Origin: Gorsachius magnificus
Taxonomy: Eukaryota; Chordata; Aves; Pelecaniformes; Ardeidae
Direction of reading: 5' to 3'
DNA: 64,000 nt
Assembly (NCBI GenBank): GCA_034008185.1
Contig: CM067082.1
Location: 124,373,988-124,437,987, forward strand
The notes beneath the pieces are model-generated. The model was given only the letters and a program-made list of their open reading frames with translations, was not told where the DNA came from and did not search any database. Both the position numbers and the translations under genes were made by a program. Shown here one piece after another: positions 23,464 through 35,949 of the stretch (position 1 is the first letter of the stretch; every line of letters begins with the position of its first letter).

Positions 23464-24394
23464 CTGGAAAAAAAACCCTCTGATTTAGTGATGACAGTAA
23501 GAACAGCACAGTAATTGGTGCTTGGTATTCCACTTGTACTTCTGTCAACACTAAGCCTGCATACATGAGTAAGAGCGGCTCAGACTTGAAAACTAACGCT
23601 TGTTGGCTCTGCTTTACTTGGCAATAAGATGGGAAATCAGCAAACTTGCAATGCAGACTGATCGTTCAGAAACGCGCCAAAAGGTTGCTTTTGTCCTGAG
23701 TCAGTCGAGTCACCAAGGCCTCACTGTCTCAAAAATGGATCAGCTCAAACCATCTTACACTCTATGCCTGGCCAAATACGATAATTGCTGTACTTTAACT
23801 AGCAGCTTAAAACTGTTATTCAAGCATCTTGCCACCATTTACATTTAATATATTAAGTATGCAGGGAATACTTCACAGAGGTAAAGGCAAACCAGACAAA
23901 TTACATACAGGCCTGAGAAGGGATATCTCAAAACCACATCTCCCGCAGACAAGGACGCTTCAGAGCGTCAGTATAGAGTACAGAGTATGGCATAGGAAGC
24001 CTTGACCTTAAGGCATGGGAAGCTTTGCTATGGATTTTAAAGCAGTGCCAGGATTTTACCCCAAATGCATTAACAACTTCGTGAGGCTTCTGCCTGAATT
24101 AAACCTGTGCCATTCTTTTAGTTCAAATCTGATTTATGACCATTCTGCTAGATTTTTAATTACCTAGATTAAGCCACATATTTGCAAGAAAAAACAGCCT
24201 GCATACACATAGATGATATTTCCTACCACATCTAATAAAACAGTACATTTCTCTATTCTCCTAATAATCATATTATTATTAATATATATTACTTTAATAA
24301 GAACAACTTTAAAATTTGGGTCTGTTTCAGAAAATTTGCTAGTTAAAATAACACCTTACCCAAAATATGTACTCCTTACATGCATAGCACACTC
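23464..24394. other. DNAH11 intron remnant
   Basis: No repeat or exon recognised. Confidence 0.5.
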
Positions 24395-24651
24395 TGTCCC
24401 CTTAACACACTGCCAAAACCACTGTGCAGCAGGTCCAAGCTCCCCAACACCAGCAAAGCCTGCAGCCGCCAGGAGGCTAAGTCCATCTCCTCATTGCCCG
24501 CACCTGCACAAGCCCAGCAAGGCTTGTGGGCACGCAGGTGTCAGGAGCACTGGGAAATGGCAGGGACCCAGTTAAGAGAATCAGCTAGCGGGAGGATTCT
24601 GGGGGAGGAGTAGGTGGGTATAAGTGTTTTTAAAAAAAAAAAAAAAAAAAA
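24395..24651 (+). repeat. GC-rich segment ending in a 20-base poly(A)
   Basis: About 215 bases of GC-rich sequence in an AT-rich intron are followed by a short T/G stretch and 20 A (24632-24651). The composition and A-tail suggest a retroposed sequence, but I recognise no parent gene and no target duplication. Confidence 0.35.
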
Positions 24652-24829
24652 TAAGAAAAATTGGTCATCCAATAGAGAATAAGAATTTCATTTCAATGAA
24701 GTTCAGTCAGCATAGAGATTAGAAAAAGTATGTTTTTAATGTGGATTATTTGGGGTGATTGAGTGATGCTTGTGATGGTGACCTTTTGGACCAGGATGGC
24801 AAAGAAGAGTCATCATGGGGCACCCATTA

Positions 24830-25235
24830 AATCTGCAGCTGGGGCTGGGGCTGCCTCAGCCCCCTCTGCTGCTGCCTTCCCTCCCCTGGCTGGGGCACAC
24901 ACCTGCGAGGGGCAGGCCTGGGCTCCCCAGCCTCCTCACCTCAGCAGGGATTTAATCAATACCTCCCCGCTGTCAAAGAGTACCCTTGCTCCACAAAGCT
25001 GCAGGGTAAAAAGGAAGAAGAGAGCGAATTTGGCTGCCGTCCTGCCAGCCGTGCCAGGTGGGGCAGCCGGTGGCCAGAGGGGCAGCCCAGTGGCGGGGGC
25101 ACTCGCCGGGTGGCTCTGTTCTCCTCCCACCCCCGGCTGCCCACTGCAAACCCTGAAAGTGTCCAGCGCGCTGGGACTGGAGCCCGCTCCCAAGGCAGCC
25201 GAGTGCTCTGGCCAGCAGGCAGCAAGGCCAACTAT
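24830..25235. other. GC-rich intronic island
   Basis: GC-rich DNA with scattered CpG, sharply bounded by AT-rich flanks. Open frames on both strands (up to 158 codons) are Ala/Pro/Gly-rich with no domain, as expected from composition. It may be an unrecognised repeat. Confidence 0.45.
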
Positions 25236-27024
25236 GTAACATGACAGGGTACTTCTTTATTTGAATTTATGTTAAAAGTGGATTAAATCCACCAGAAAGC
25301 AACATTTTCCAAGTTTACAGATACTTATAGCTATGAATTAACACCAAAATCTTGAAAGTTACCAAAAGAAGGCACCCATGAAAAGAGTAGCAATAAACAT
25401 TCTTTCTGTTTTATCAGATAATACGTACCATGACTGTTAGTGAGCATAGTGTTAGGAATTATTTTAGCTACTATTACAAGATATTGCCATGTACCAACAT
25501 TTTAAAAACCTTCTCTGTATTTCATGTGGAATCAACTAATTTATTATGTACACCAGAACTGTATATAAATTACATCCTAACACTCAGGAAAAAAGGCTTA
25601 CAGACTTGACTGCAGTTCTGTATACTGTATTTCCATAATTAACTTTTATTTCTTTTTTTAATTTTTGGGAAATATTGGTGGGGGCTTTTGTTTCCCTTTA
25701 CCCAAATTTATTTTATTCACTTAAATTTATTCTATTCACTCAAATTCTTTGGCAAGAGCCATCTGAATGCTTCTCCACATATGGCACTTCTAAATAATTC
25801 AGTCATCTGATCAGGAGAAAGCATCCAGAAATGTTTTCTTAAGTAAAGGAACTTCTGTTTCAAGAAGTGGTAGACGCTGAATCCAGCTGTGTTGGAAGCC
25901 CATTTCATGCCCAGTTCCATTCAGCACTATAAAATTCCCAATTTCACCACCTCCAAGTTCACAGATATTTTTAAATAAACAAGGAACTAACAGCACAAAT
26001 GCCTATGCTCAGGGCACAATATTCCCGCGTTACTGTAATCTGAAGGATCATATGTTCTTATTTTGAAAACTTCACAGCTTTACAAAAACTCTTCATTCAT
26101 TCTGCAGACCTGCTCACTTAAAATTTTCCCTTTGATTCCACCACACTCCAGCTTTTCCTGCTTTTGAAATTCCAACATGTTAATGACCATTTCCTAGATC
26201 AAATGAATAAAAATTAATTAATGGTATGTCTCTACAAAAAAAGAAAAACAGTAACAAACCTGATATTTGAGATTATTTTTGCGTCATTTGACCTCCTCTC
26301 TTCCGGTTTGGCAGGTTAAAACCTGTGTCATCTTAAATAATTAATATGAAAAAGAAGTTGGAGGAGCAACAGGTAATTCCAGCATGGCTTCATTCTGGTT
26401 GAATCACTTATAGAATTAAAACACAAGTGGAAATTAATTGTACTACAGAACATAGACATTCAACTCCATTTTAATTTTATGAGATTAAATTTAAAAAGGT
26501 GTAGATAAGAAAGAGCAAGCACTACTAAACACATACTTTTGTGTATAAATGCATGATTTGTTATCATAACACAAAATTTCACTATGAAAATAAATCATAA
26601 ATCTTTCTCAGAAGAACAAAATTGAACCCACTTTAACCTCCTTCGTATTATGTGCCAAATTAATTTCTATGGCCTCTGATTTCACTTGAATGAAGTAATT
26701 GTTTTATGCCCCCAAGGGATGAAAATAACAGGTTCCTTGGGTGTTTAGAAATGTGTGACACCTATTCTCTTCAGGAGCAAACCAGTCATGGGTTACCCAA
26801 GCAGGCTCCTACTGGACTGCGGACCCCTTAGACTCGGTATTATGATCTAGAAGGACTTAGCTGCCACCTCACCCTGAAGGGACCTGCTTGCACGGGGCTG
26901 GGCTCTCTGTGGGACCGTCTGATTGTCAAGAATCGAGGCTGTCAGCAAGCATGCGTTCGTGTGCTGCGGCTGTAGGCGACGCTCCTGACGGGCGCAAGCA
27001 GCCACGCTTGCAAAACTGCTGGCA
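25236..27024. other. DNAH11 intron remnant
   Basis: Mostly AT-rich. From about 26760 to 27024 composition rises toward the CR1. No clear exon. Confidence 0.5.
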
Positions 27025-27819
27025 CAGAATCATAGAATCGTCTAGGTTGGAAAAGACCTTTAAGATCATCAAGTCCAACTGTTAACCTAACCCTGCCATC
27101 CCACCACTAAACCATGTCCCTAAGCACCTCATCTATCCTTCTTTTAAATACCTCCAGGGATGGGGACTCAACCACCTCCCTGGGCAGCCCATTCCAGAGC
27201 CTGACAACCCTTTCTGTGAAGAAATTTTTCCTAATGTCCAACCTAAACCTGCCCTGTCATAACTTCAGACCATTTCCCCTTGTCCCATTGTCCACTACCA
27301 GGGAGAAGAGGCCGACCCCCACCTTGCTACAGCCTCCTGCCAGGCAGTTGCAGAGGGCGATCAGGTCTCCCCTCAGCCTCCTCTTCTCCAGACTGAACAA
27401 CCCCAGTTCCCTCAGCCGCTCCTCGTATGACTTGTGCTCCAGACCCCTCACCAGTTTTGTGCATCTCCTCTGGACATGCTCCAGCAAGGCAACATCTTTC
27501 TTGTAGTGAGGGGCCCAAAACTGAACACAGTATTCGAGGTGCAGCCTCACCAGCACCAAGTACAGGGGCACGATCACTTCCCTGCTCCTGCTGGCCACAC
27601 TATTCCTGATATAAGCCAGGATGCCATTGGCCTTCTTGGCCACCTGGGCACACTGCTGGCTCACATTCAGCCGGTTGTCAGCCGGTACCCCCAGGTCCTT
27701 TTCTGCCAGGCAGCTTTCCAGCCACTCTTCCCCAAGCCTGTAGCATTGCATGGGGTTGTTGTGACCCAAGTGCAGGACCTGGCACTTGGCCTTGTTGAAC
27801 CTCATACAGTTGGCACAGG
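27025..27819 (-). mobile_element. 5'-truncated CR1 LINE (3' third)
   Basis: The plus strand begins with the reversed CR1 end (agaatcatagaatcgtctagg) and runs into reversed ORF2. The minus strand encodes the end of the reverse transcriptase: [47 protein letters not shown] and [24 protein letters not shown] ends the frame after GNGLKL at 27257-27259. The sequence closely resembles the copy at 47411-48938, so both belong to one subfamily. Confidence 0.93.
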
Positions 27820-28708
27820 ACGCTGTTCCTAAGCACCTACAGCTACCCCTGGCCAGAGCACCTCCACCTCTCTGTCCGCCAACGGACAGCCAAAAGCCAA
27901 TGCATTCACCCCAAATCCCTTTCAGAGATTGCTCTAGTAGGCACTATCAGGCACTGTAAGACTGGATTTCTTACTCTCTGATAGTATTTTAAAAGGGTGG
28001 GATAGAGAGGCACGCTAGCTAAGTAATTGCAGAGCTAAAGTACATAATTTTCCAGCTCAGAACCCAAAAATCTCCCATTTCCCAGAAGGACACCCTAATC
28101 AGCAGCCAGTCTAGACTCCTACTGCAACTGCTTCCAGAGTCACAAAAGCATAAAAAAAGGCCCCAGGAGCAGGAACCAGAACCTATAACTGCTCCCATCC
28201 TCTACAACCACCATAACCACAGTATTAGAAAAATATTCTGCACTCTTTTCCTGACCTCAGATTTTTCATCTTTTCTTGCTTGTTGGCAGAGATTTAAAAG
28301 GAGAGGCGAGGAGTATTCTGTCTCATGCAAGGACTAGTCACATTTTTTCTAGCTACAAACAGATGACTCCTTCTCAGTTCTTAGAAAAAAACAGTTTCAG
28401 GTGCCATGCTCAGATGAAAGTCCCAGCCATGGGCTGCAATACGAAGAGCAGCACTTTACTCAAGCAACTTTCAAAACCCTGGGAAGGGCTGGATTTAGGA
28501 AACAACGTTTGTCATTTTTCTTACTGCTAATACAAGTGTGCTCCTCGCACAGCATGCAATGTTTGCATCTTACTTAGCACTCCTAACTCTTCCTATGCAC
28601 TGTAATTTTTCATCTGGATATTAGAAACCTGAGTCGTGCTCTCTGTTAACTGAGAACAGCCCGTATTTCTCAGATACTATAGTTATCCAGCAACACGGAT
28701 GACAATAC
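27820..28708. other. DNAH11 intron remnant
   Basis: No feature recognised. Confidence 0.5.
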
Positions 28709-28818
28709 CTCAAGCTTCAGTAAGCGGTTGAGGAACGTATCAAATCTGGAAAACAACATCTCAGATCTGTTTAAATTCCTTGTCACAGGTGAAGTAATTC
28801 TCCAGTCTCTTTCTGTGA
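28709..28818 (-). pseudogene. DNAH11: DNAH11 remnant, tail exon with frameshift
   Basis: Acceptor ttttttag and donor GAG|gtattg bound 110 nt. The 5' half reads HRKRLENYFTCDK, like human YRKKLASYFMGRK. The 3' half, in another frame, reads NRSEMLFSRFDTFLNRLLKLE in part, like [21 protein letters not shown]. A deletion near 28775 joins the two halves out of frame, and the first frame ends at the TGA at 28761-28763. Confidence 0.85.
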
Positions 28819-29807
28819 CTAAAAAATGAATCCTTAACACTTTTTAAGGTAGTTTTAACTATTTTCACATGCTCCCACCAGCTAGACTGACCCTTACACA
28901 TCATCTTTTGCACAGTGAACATTCAGGAAATAACAGAGTAAAGGGGCGTTTTTTCTCCCCAATAAAAGTGATATTGGAAACATATTCACCTGTTTGTCCT
29001 AATACCTCCATAGCCTTTGGGTACTAATCGTCATGTAGAATAGTAGTGCCAGCACATACAGAAGTGCCAACACAAGCCCTTCTAGCCTTTTTCATTTAGT
29101 AAATTAGCAGAAGAGGGCTTCCCCCAAACCCAGAATCAAACCTAGGACACATATGTGCCTAATGTGTAATTCTGGACAGTAACATGAATAATCTGAAAGA
29201 GAGAGAGACAGGATCCATGGATAACGCTGTCTGCATGTAGCACGGTTTGGGCGGAGAGGAGGAGCAGCGATGAGGATGGGACTATATGTTGGTTTGTTGC
29301 TGTTTTTCCTTCATCAGTTTATCCCAAACTGGTATAACTTCCATTTGTTACAGATTCACAAACGCGTGATGTTAATTTCTTTAATTAATGCAATGCAGGT
29401 AGGGTTGACAGGGTTGGGGTGAGGGAAATAAAAACCTTTTCCTGGTCATAGTTCTCATTCCATTTCCCCCCTGCCATCTTCTTCTAGTTCACATTGCCAC
29501 CCCTCCTAGGTACTTCTTGCCCGCTCTTTCTCCCAGCCTTACTTTGGCACCACTTCAAAACCTGTTATTTTGGGCGGAGATCAGAATGCATGGGCTCTGT
29601 CCTTCATCAGCATTTGCTTTCTAACAGAGAGCAGTAATTTTCCAGGAATTCAAATTAATTTCAATGAAAATTTTATGTTAGTCTGTTAGTGCCCAGCTTA
29701 AACGCATGAGGAAGGAGATGGTGCAAAGTCAAAAAAGTGGCAAATGGGGCCTTGCCATATATAACAGATGCATATATGGGGCCTTCCCATACGTAATAGA
29801 TTTACAG

Positions 29808-29970
29808 GCTGCCCGAGGGGGTTGTGGGGTCTCCTTCTCTGGAGATATTCAAAACCCACCTGGACAATGTCCTGTGCAACCTCCTGTAGGTGAACCTGCT
29901 TCGGCAGGGGGGTTGGACTGGATGATCTCCGGAGGTCCCTTCCAATCCCTGCCATTCTGTGATTCTGTGA
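29808..29970 (+). mobile_element. CR1 LINE 3' terminal fragment
   Basis: The sequence carries the CR1 C-terminal and 3' UTR pattern (ggggttgtggggtctcc, gggggttggactggatga, ggtcccttccaatccctgcc) and ends in two ATTCTGTG octamers. Only about 160 bp remain. Confidence 0.9.
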
Positions 29971-32900
29971 TAACAGCTGTCTGACAAAGTAAAAATAAAT
30001 GGGAGATCTGATAGTGTAGTGTGACATGGGAAACAGAATGATTTCTTCAGATCAAGTTTCTTTTCCAAGCAAATCTAAGCACGAATCTAAGCATCCAGTT
30101 CCCATCCTGCCAGAGAGAAGGTTTCTCCAGCACACAGATGTTCATGCCACAGTTTTTTTCCCCTGAAAAAAGAATGAAGTACCCTGTACCCACTCACCAC
30201 TTCAATGCTGCTGTAAGCCTGCAACAGAGAAAGCGGATTTACTCCTCCAGGTGCTCTCAGGAGGCTCCTGTTCAGCATCAGCCCTGCCAAGCCTCCTCCT
30301 GCTTCTGTAAGCACGACCTGGGAGTTGTTTCTCACAGAAGAGAATCTGGTCACTCCTCTCACTCCCCGGTTGCGGGTCACCCTGGAAGCTGCACCCTTGT
30401 CCCCTTGAGCAGGGAACGTCGGGGAGACTGCCTGCCTGCTGCTCCTAAGGGAGGATTGTAAGGGCTGTTCAGAAAGTACAACAGGCTGGCCTTGAAGGCC
30501 TCCTGTTTCTTGACTAACAGAAGTACCTCCAGAACAGTGAATCCTACAGAATGGCTTTGCTTGCCAGCATTTAGAAGTTGTCCTACTCCCACCCAAACAG
30601 TGGATTTTGGTGGAAGCCCAGGGAAAGCTCACTGATGGCAGGATGGCAGAAAATGCATCAAGGTGACTCCTTCACAGCTCATTTGAAAACCCTGTATTTT
30701 CCTGATTTGTGCAGCTCTCAACAGCATTTTGCAATTCACAAAAGGAAATACCTACCAAGAACTGTTGTAACAAAAGAGGCAGCAAACTTATCCCAAAGGA
30801 ATGAAGGTAAGGAGCATTAACCCAACCTGAAAAGGTTATATGGCTTCTGAAGTATAGTTTTCTTTCACTAGACAAGAAACATGTTTCATTCTTAAATACC
30901 CAGTATGTGAATGGTATAGCTGGTGACTAATTGTTCAGTTCAACTTCAAATTTAATAATCTAACACTGGTTGAAAGCATCTATTATGGGGTTTACTAGAC
31001 AGCTAACAGAAGATTAATTCCATGTCTTTGTTATTGGTGTACTGCGTAGAAACTAACATTTATTTTTCAGGTACTTATGTGATTTATTACCCTTACTTGA
31101 AGCTACCTGATCAACAAGCAGATTGCAAAATTCCTGCAGCAGAACTCCTATTCATGCAGGCATGCTGTAGAACTTGGAGTGGCTCCATATCAGGCAGATG
31201 GTATGAAATAAAGGTGGGATTAAATTACGGATCTTTGGGAATTCCATCTCCCAAAAGAGCTGAATGTATTTTTCCAGTGGTCTCAGATACAGATCAGTAT
31301 CCTGGGCTCCTACAAGTGCTGTAAAAATATAAAAGGAAAAAATGCTTCAGCTTAAGAGACAATCATTTCCAAATTAACCTAGCCTTGGTGAAGAATGCAG
31401 AGTTATCCTGTACTTATTTAAAAGAGAAAGGTATGTAGGTTTTAGTGGCATGTTACAGCCAAAGATTGCTTATGAAACTGCAGAGGCTGTGCAAGTGGAT
31501 AGGATGGTTCCCATTCCACTGTTGGTAGTTAAGGCTGCTTAACAGCTCTCTATAACCAGTCTGGTGTTTCTCCCACTGCTGCCAACCAGACTGAGGAGAA
31601 GCAGGAATCATTGCAGACACCCAGGTCATTGGAACATTAAATTCTACCTTAGAATGAAAGAAAAAAAAAAATAAATTCTGAAGCCGCCAATCATTTTAAA
31701 GAGACAGGCCAGGTCTGATCACAAGAGGTCAAATGATAATGAATTAATACTCCTGACGAATCTGGCACCAAGAGGAAAGTGCATCTTGGCATTCTGGACG
31801 GGGGCTGTGTGCTCCACTGCACCTTCCAGTGCTATGTTCAATGGCTTGGTGTTTTTTCGTCAAAGGGGAAGAGGCCTCCATGTCTGCTTCAAGATGGGTG
31901 TTTAGCAAACACTGTCAAGTCATTGCTTTCATAGGCTGTAGAAGCTTGTGCTATTTTGCCCTTTGGCCCATGCTCTGGGCTGCTGCTGGCATGGGATGAC
32001 ATGGGAAGGGTTCAGACTCATAGACACAGTTAGATTTGGGCTCAGTTCAATGTAGATAAAGTCTGTTCTTTTCCTGCTCAAAACTCTTATTAAAATGAAA
32101 GTGGTAGAGCAGTGCCAGCCTCTACAAGTGGCAAGGTCCTGGTGAATGATGTCTTTCCATTGCCTGGTAGGTACTTCACACATCTCTGGCCTCAAAAGTT
32201 CAGAAGAGACCTGAAAATTTTTGCACACTGTCACCGCAGACTATTTGCTGACTAAAGGCACTTGATGAACTCTAGCAGTTCCAATCCTTTCTTCTAGTCA
32301 TACATAACCGAAAAACTGCTCAAACATATTTCAATTCACTAATACAAAATTATCACCCCCATCAAGAAACCAAAGTTTTAATATTGAGATTAAAAAAAAA
32401 AAAAAGAAAGAAAAAAATATGGAAATATTTGAGTACTTTAAGGTTTTATTTCAAAACTTCAACAGTGATCTTTAACCATGAGTAAAATAGGCAAGACAAT
32501 ACTTGTGAGTGTAAGCTGTTTGCAAAGCCAGTATCTCCTAAACTGAAGAACATTATAGAAGCAGCTAGTATTTTATTATATTCCATTAAAGTTTAATTTT
32601 ATATACAAAATAATATATTATCTAAACATTTCTTTATTGCTAACTGCCTTATTTAATTTCTTTTAGCAGTGGAATTTATCTATCTACAGATTTACTGCAG
32701 CTAAAGAATCAAAAACTGCTGAAAAAATGCACATACTAATTGATTTTGCTACTGGTGTCTCTCTCACCTATTTTTATGACAGGAAAAATATCCACATAAA
32801 GTTTTTTTAAAAAAAAAACCAAAACAAAACCAAAAATTGTGCTAGTTCAGCACACAAAGGAGCTTGATTTAACACGTGTATGCCCCTACAGCCCTCACCA

Positions 32901-32994
32901 TCATGACTTACACTGTTATGTCAAGACAAATTATGGATTATTCTATAACACACACATATAAGCAAAATATATATCTCATTCACTCTACCCTCAC
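29971..32994. other. DNAH11 intron remnant
   Basis: At 30087-30632 the minus strand is open for 181 codons without any recognisable domain. Poly-A tracts occur near 31660, 32390 and 32805. Two to four tail exons known from human are expected here but I could not identify them. Confidence 0.45.
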
Positions 32995-33094
32995 CATCTT
33001 CTACTTCCTTGAAAATGTCCTGAGAAGCAGGATAATAGCTGCTTTCTTTGGCTTTTAAGATCTTAATCATTTTTCGAACAACAGGACTCTGAAG
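32995..33094 (-). pseudogene. DNAH11: DNAH11 remnant, tail exon (intact frame)
   Basis: The acceptor is aattatag and the donor is GATG|gtgagg; the exon is 100 nt and ends in phase 1. The reading LQSPVVRKMIKILKAKESSY then YPASQDIFKEVED aligns directly with the human LQAPIVLKMVKILTTKQSSY then FPALKDIFLAVEN. There is no lesion within the exon. I found no clear remnant of the following four or so human exons before 28.8 kb. Confidence 0.9.
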
Positions 33095-33838
33095 CTATAA
33101 TTCAACAAAGAAGAAAGCAAGCAATTAAAGATCATGGTCGCCTGTCAAAAGAGTAGAAAGAGTAGAAGGGAGAATTCAGGCAACTTACAGTTGCACTCAG
33201 AAAATTAATGAATGAAGATGTCTCAGGTCTACTAGCAGATAAAGGCTGATCCAAACCAGCTGAAATGCATGGAAAGGCCCCAAAAGCCTTCAGTGGGGCA
33301 TGAACAGGGCTCTTCATAATGTTCACCTGACATCGCAACATTGCTAATAACAAGCACGGAAGAAGCAATTAAATGAAGCTCCCAACAACATCTCATATTT
33401 GGAAAGTAAATAACCTTGTATATCTTTTTCAATTAAAAATAGTTTTTTCACGTGTAACAAGCTATAATTATTATCATTAAACAACAGTATCAGTTTCATG
33501 GCCAAATTTGGCAATAATTTCCCAAATAGAAACTTTGTTCTCAACCTCATTTCCTCCAGAGTTTGAGAAATGACATGGGAAGAAACTTAGAAAAGATGGA
33601 CAAGAACAACAGAATTCCATATAGCACTTTCTAATGTTTAACCCTCTAATGTTTAACTCTGTTCTTCTTTGGTAACTTAGCACAAAGTCTGATTACTTTG
33701 GGAAACCCCTACAAGCTATTTGCAAAAATGAAACAACAGAAAATCCCTTTTGGTGTCTCATTTTTCAGAGTGCATGGGCAAAGGCAAACCAAAAGAAAGT
33801 TCTCTTTGACATTTTCAGTAATACCTGAAATTGCTTAC

Positions 33839-34027
33839 TTGCTTATTTATATATAAAAGATTGTGTTTTCTTGCTTTCCAGAAGTTCAGCTCAGTTTGGG
33901 GTCTGGATGAAGGCCATGCAGAAGGGGTTCAGCAGAATCCCTGTTCACAGTGTCATAAATCTGATGTGAACACCTAATAACCATCGATTTGATGGCATTT
34001 AGTACTGCCCTAGAATGAGGATCTTGT
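33839..34027 (-). pseudogene. DNAH11: DNAH11 remnant, tail exon with 1-nt deletion
   Basis: Acceptor tattttgcag and donor CAA|gtaagc frame a 189-nt exon. The reading AVLNAIKSMVIRCSHQIYD followed by SAEPLLHGLHPDPK matches the human stretch around HAIESVVIEWSHQIQEI and LLNGLHLSPQ. After PDPK one base is missing between 33895 and 33894: the frame must shift to read ELNFWKARK, the counterpart of ELDFWMMRR. Without the shift the reading frame stops at TGA three codons later. The exon end is in phase with the next remnant at 33094. Confidence 0.88.
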
Positions 34028-35811
34028 CTGCAAAATATGAAAAAAGCCCCTCAATTTCAAAGCAAATACTGTACTGTGATAGTACAGAGCTCTTCTCCCT
34101 CCATTCCCCTTTACATTTAAGTATGAACAACATGGAAATTTGGATTTTAGTTCTGATAAGAGGAAAATAGTCAGAAAAAAACCCTGAAGACAGAGCTAAA
34201 AAGGCTGTTTATGAAGACACAGATCACACTTCCAGATGTATTTGCTCTTCAGAACCATAGCCAAACACCCTCTCAGAAATTATTGGCAGCGGATCCTTTG
34301 AACGGTTCCTTGCAATTATTCCAGATGCGAAAAATCTGCATTTTACTGTTTAATCTTCTAATAAATTACATGGTAATTTGGTGTTTGAATGAATGCTGAT
34401 AGTTAACATAAATATTAAATAGATTTTATTTAATATAAATTTATTACACTTTGGCAGTGTTTACAAGAAGACGAACTAAGAATACACAGCAAAGCATTTT
34501 AATAAAATATTAATGGAGCATTAAAGTTTACATTCTCACTTTCACACTATATTTTTTCCCCTTCAGACCTCTCATTTAAGCTAATTGTGCCTCAGTTTTA
34601 TCTCCATACTGCCTTACACTCTCCTGCCTGGCCCACCTGCTTCTCTGCCATGGCATACGGTAGGGAGCTGACCCTGACCAGGGCCTTCAAAGTCATTTAT
34701 TATTGACAGGATTATGAATCTTCACTTATCCAACAATTGATTATCAATCATCTCTGTACGCAGTCAGTCCTAGACTGAAACCAAGCCTTTGGTTTACTTA
34801 AATTGTGAGTTCTCTGGGATGTAGTTCGTATTATTGCTGTTTCTGTAGGTAACAGATATGTCCTAATGATTAGTGCCATGCTCCTTTTTTGACGCCATCC
34901 TTTGACATTGGTACAAATCTCATTAAAAACAATAAGACACCTTTTATGATAAGAGTTCAGTTCACATTAAACACTCAAGGTAACAGAGAACTGCAATCTA
35001 TTGAAAACACATTTAAAAGGTAATTCTACAGAATAACCCTATTTTGTACTCTGGAAACATAGCTTCATGCGATTCAAAATCCCAGTGACTCTACAGACAG
35101 CTTAAGTCTTGCCTTTGAAATTAATAAACACAAAATATAAACCCTTGAAAATTTATGTTTTCATATGACAGAGCAATTGCAGTGTTTAAAATACATTAAT
35201 TGCACATAAAATACTTTAAGACACCTTTTAATGCTTAGAAAAATGGAGTGACAAAAATATTATGTTTGGAACACTAAATATTTAATTAAATTCTTGTTAA
35301 TGCAATTTACTACTGGTTTACATCTGAGATTAAAAACCACCAAAAGCAATGCACCTTTTTCCCCTTTTTTTCCCCCCTCCCGTGCTGCATAGGCCACACA
35401 ATAACCTTTCCTTACTTATTTTCAGCATATAGTTGATGCAAGTTAGTCTACACTGCAACTGTGGGAATAGGAAGATGAGTTCCTCCTGACATCAGTCCTT
35501 TCATAATTTGTGTTTTATTTTTCATCATTTCCACACAATGCTCCATATCCTGGGAAACACAACCCGGCCAGGACGTATGGTTTTCCTTATTGCTTAGAAG
35601 AGGCACTAACACCTGGAGGTGAAGCGGGAGAAGTAACGTTACAAATCAGTAATAACAGTAACTTGGCTAGTGGTGACATACTGCAAACTGCTTCTTTAAA
35701 TCTGAGAAGAACAAGCTAACCCAGGCCACGCTTTTCAAACTCATGACTATCTGAATCAAAATCAGCTTTATATTTTCTTTATATTTATAATCCTTCTTTA
35801 TATTTTCCCTA
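34028..35811. other. DNAH11 intron remnant
   Basis: AT-rich, unique; nothing recognised. Confidence 0.5.
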
Positions 35812-35949
35812 GAAACATTCAAGGCCAGGTTGGATGGGGCTCTGAGCGACCTGATCTGGTTAAAGGTGTCCCTGCTCACTGTAGGGGGGTTGGACTAGAT
35901 GATCTCTACTGGTCCCTTCCAACCCAAAGCATTCTTCGATTCTATGATT
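35812..35949 (+). mobile_element. CR1 LINE 3' terminal fragment
   Basis: About 138 bp match the end of the copy at 3098-5827 (aacattcaaggccaggttgg, gggggttggactagatga, ggtcccttccaacccaaagc) and end in ATTCTATG. It belongs to the same subfamily and is strongly truncated. Confidence 0.92.

Noticed and set aside
24763..25239. 158-codon open frame in a GC-rich block
   Set aside because: Overlapping open frames in several registers indicate composition, not coding.
25732..25996. Minus-strand peptide IQRLPLLETEVPLLKK, considered as a DNAH11 tail exon
   Set aside because: A weak likeness to human IQCLQETEFPQ, but no matching boundaries and stops on both sides; not strong enough.
30087..30632. 181-codon open frame on the minus strand
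   Set aside because: No domain, no homology I recognise, Ser/Arg/Gly-rich, no splice or promoter context.
32160..32213. Minus-strand VSSELLRPEM after a tttttcag-like acceptor, considered as the DNAH11 LSPEDLLRGE exon
   Set aside because: Only about ten residues resemble, with no continuation or donor.
34232..34330. Minus-strand GIIARNRSKDPLPII, considered as a DNAH11 tail exon
   Set aside because: The true counterpart of that region was found at 33839-34027.
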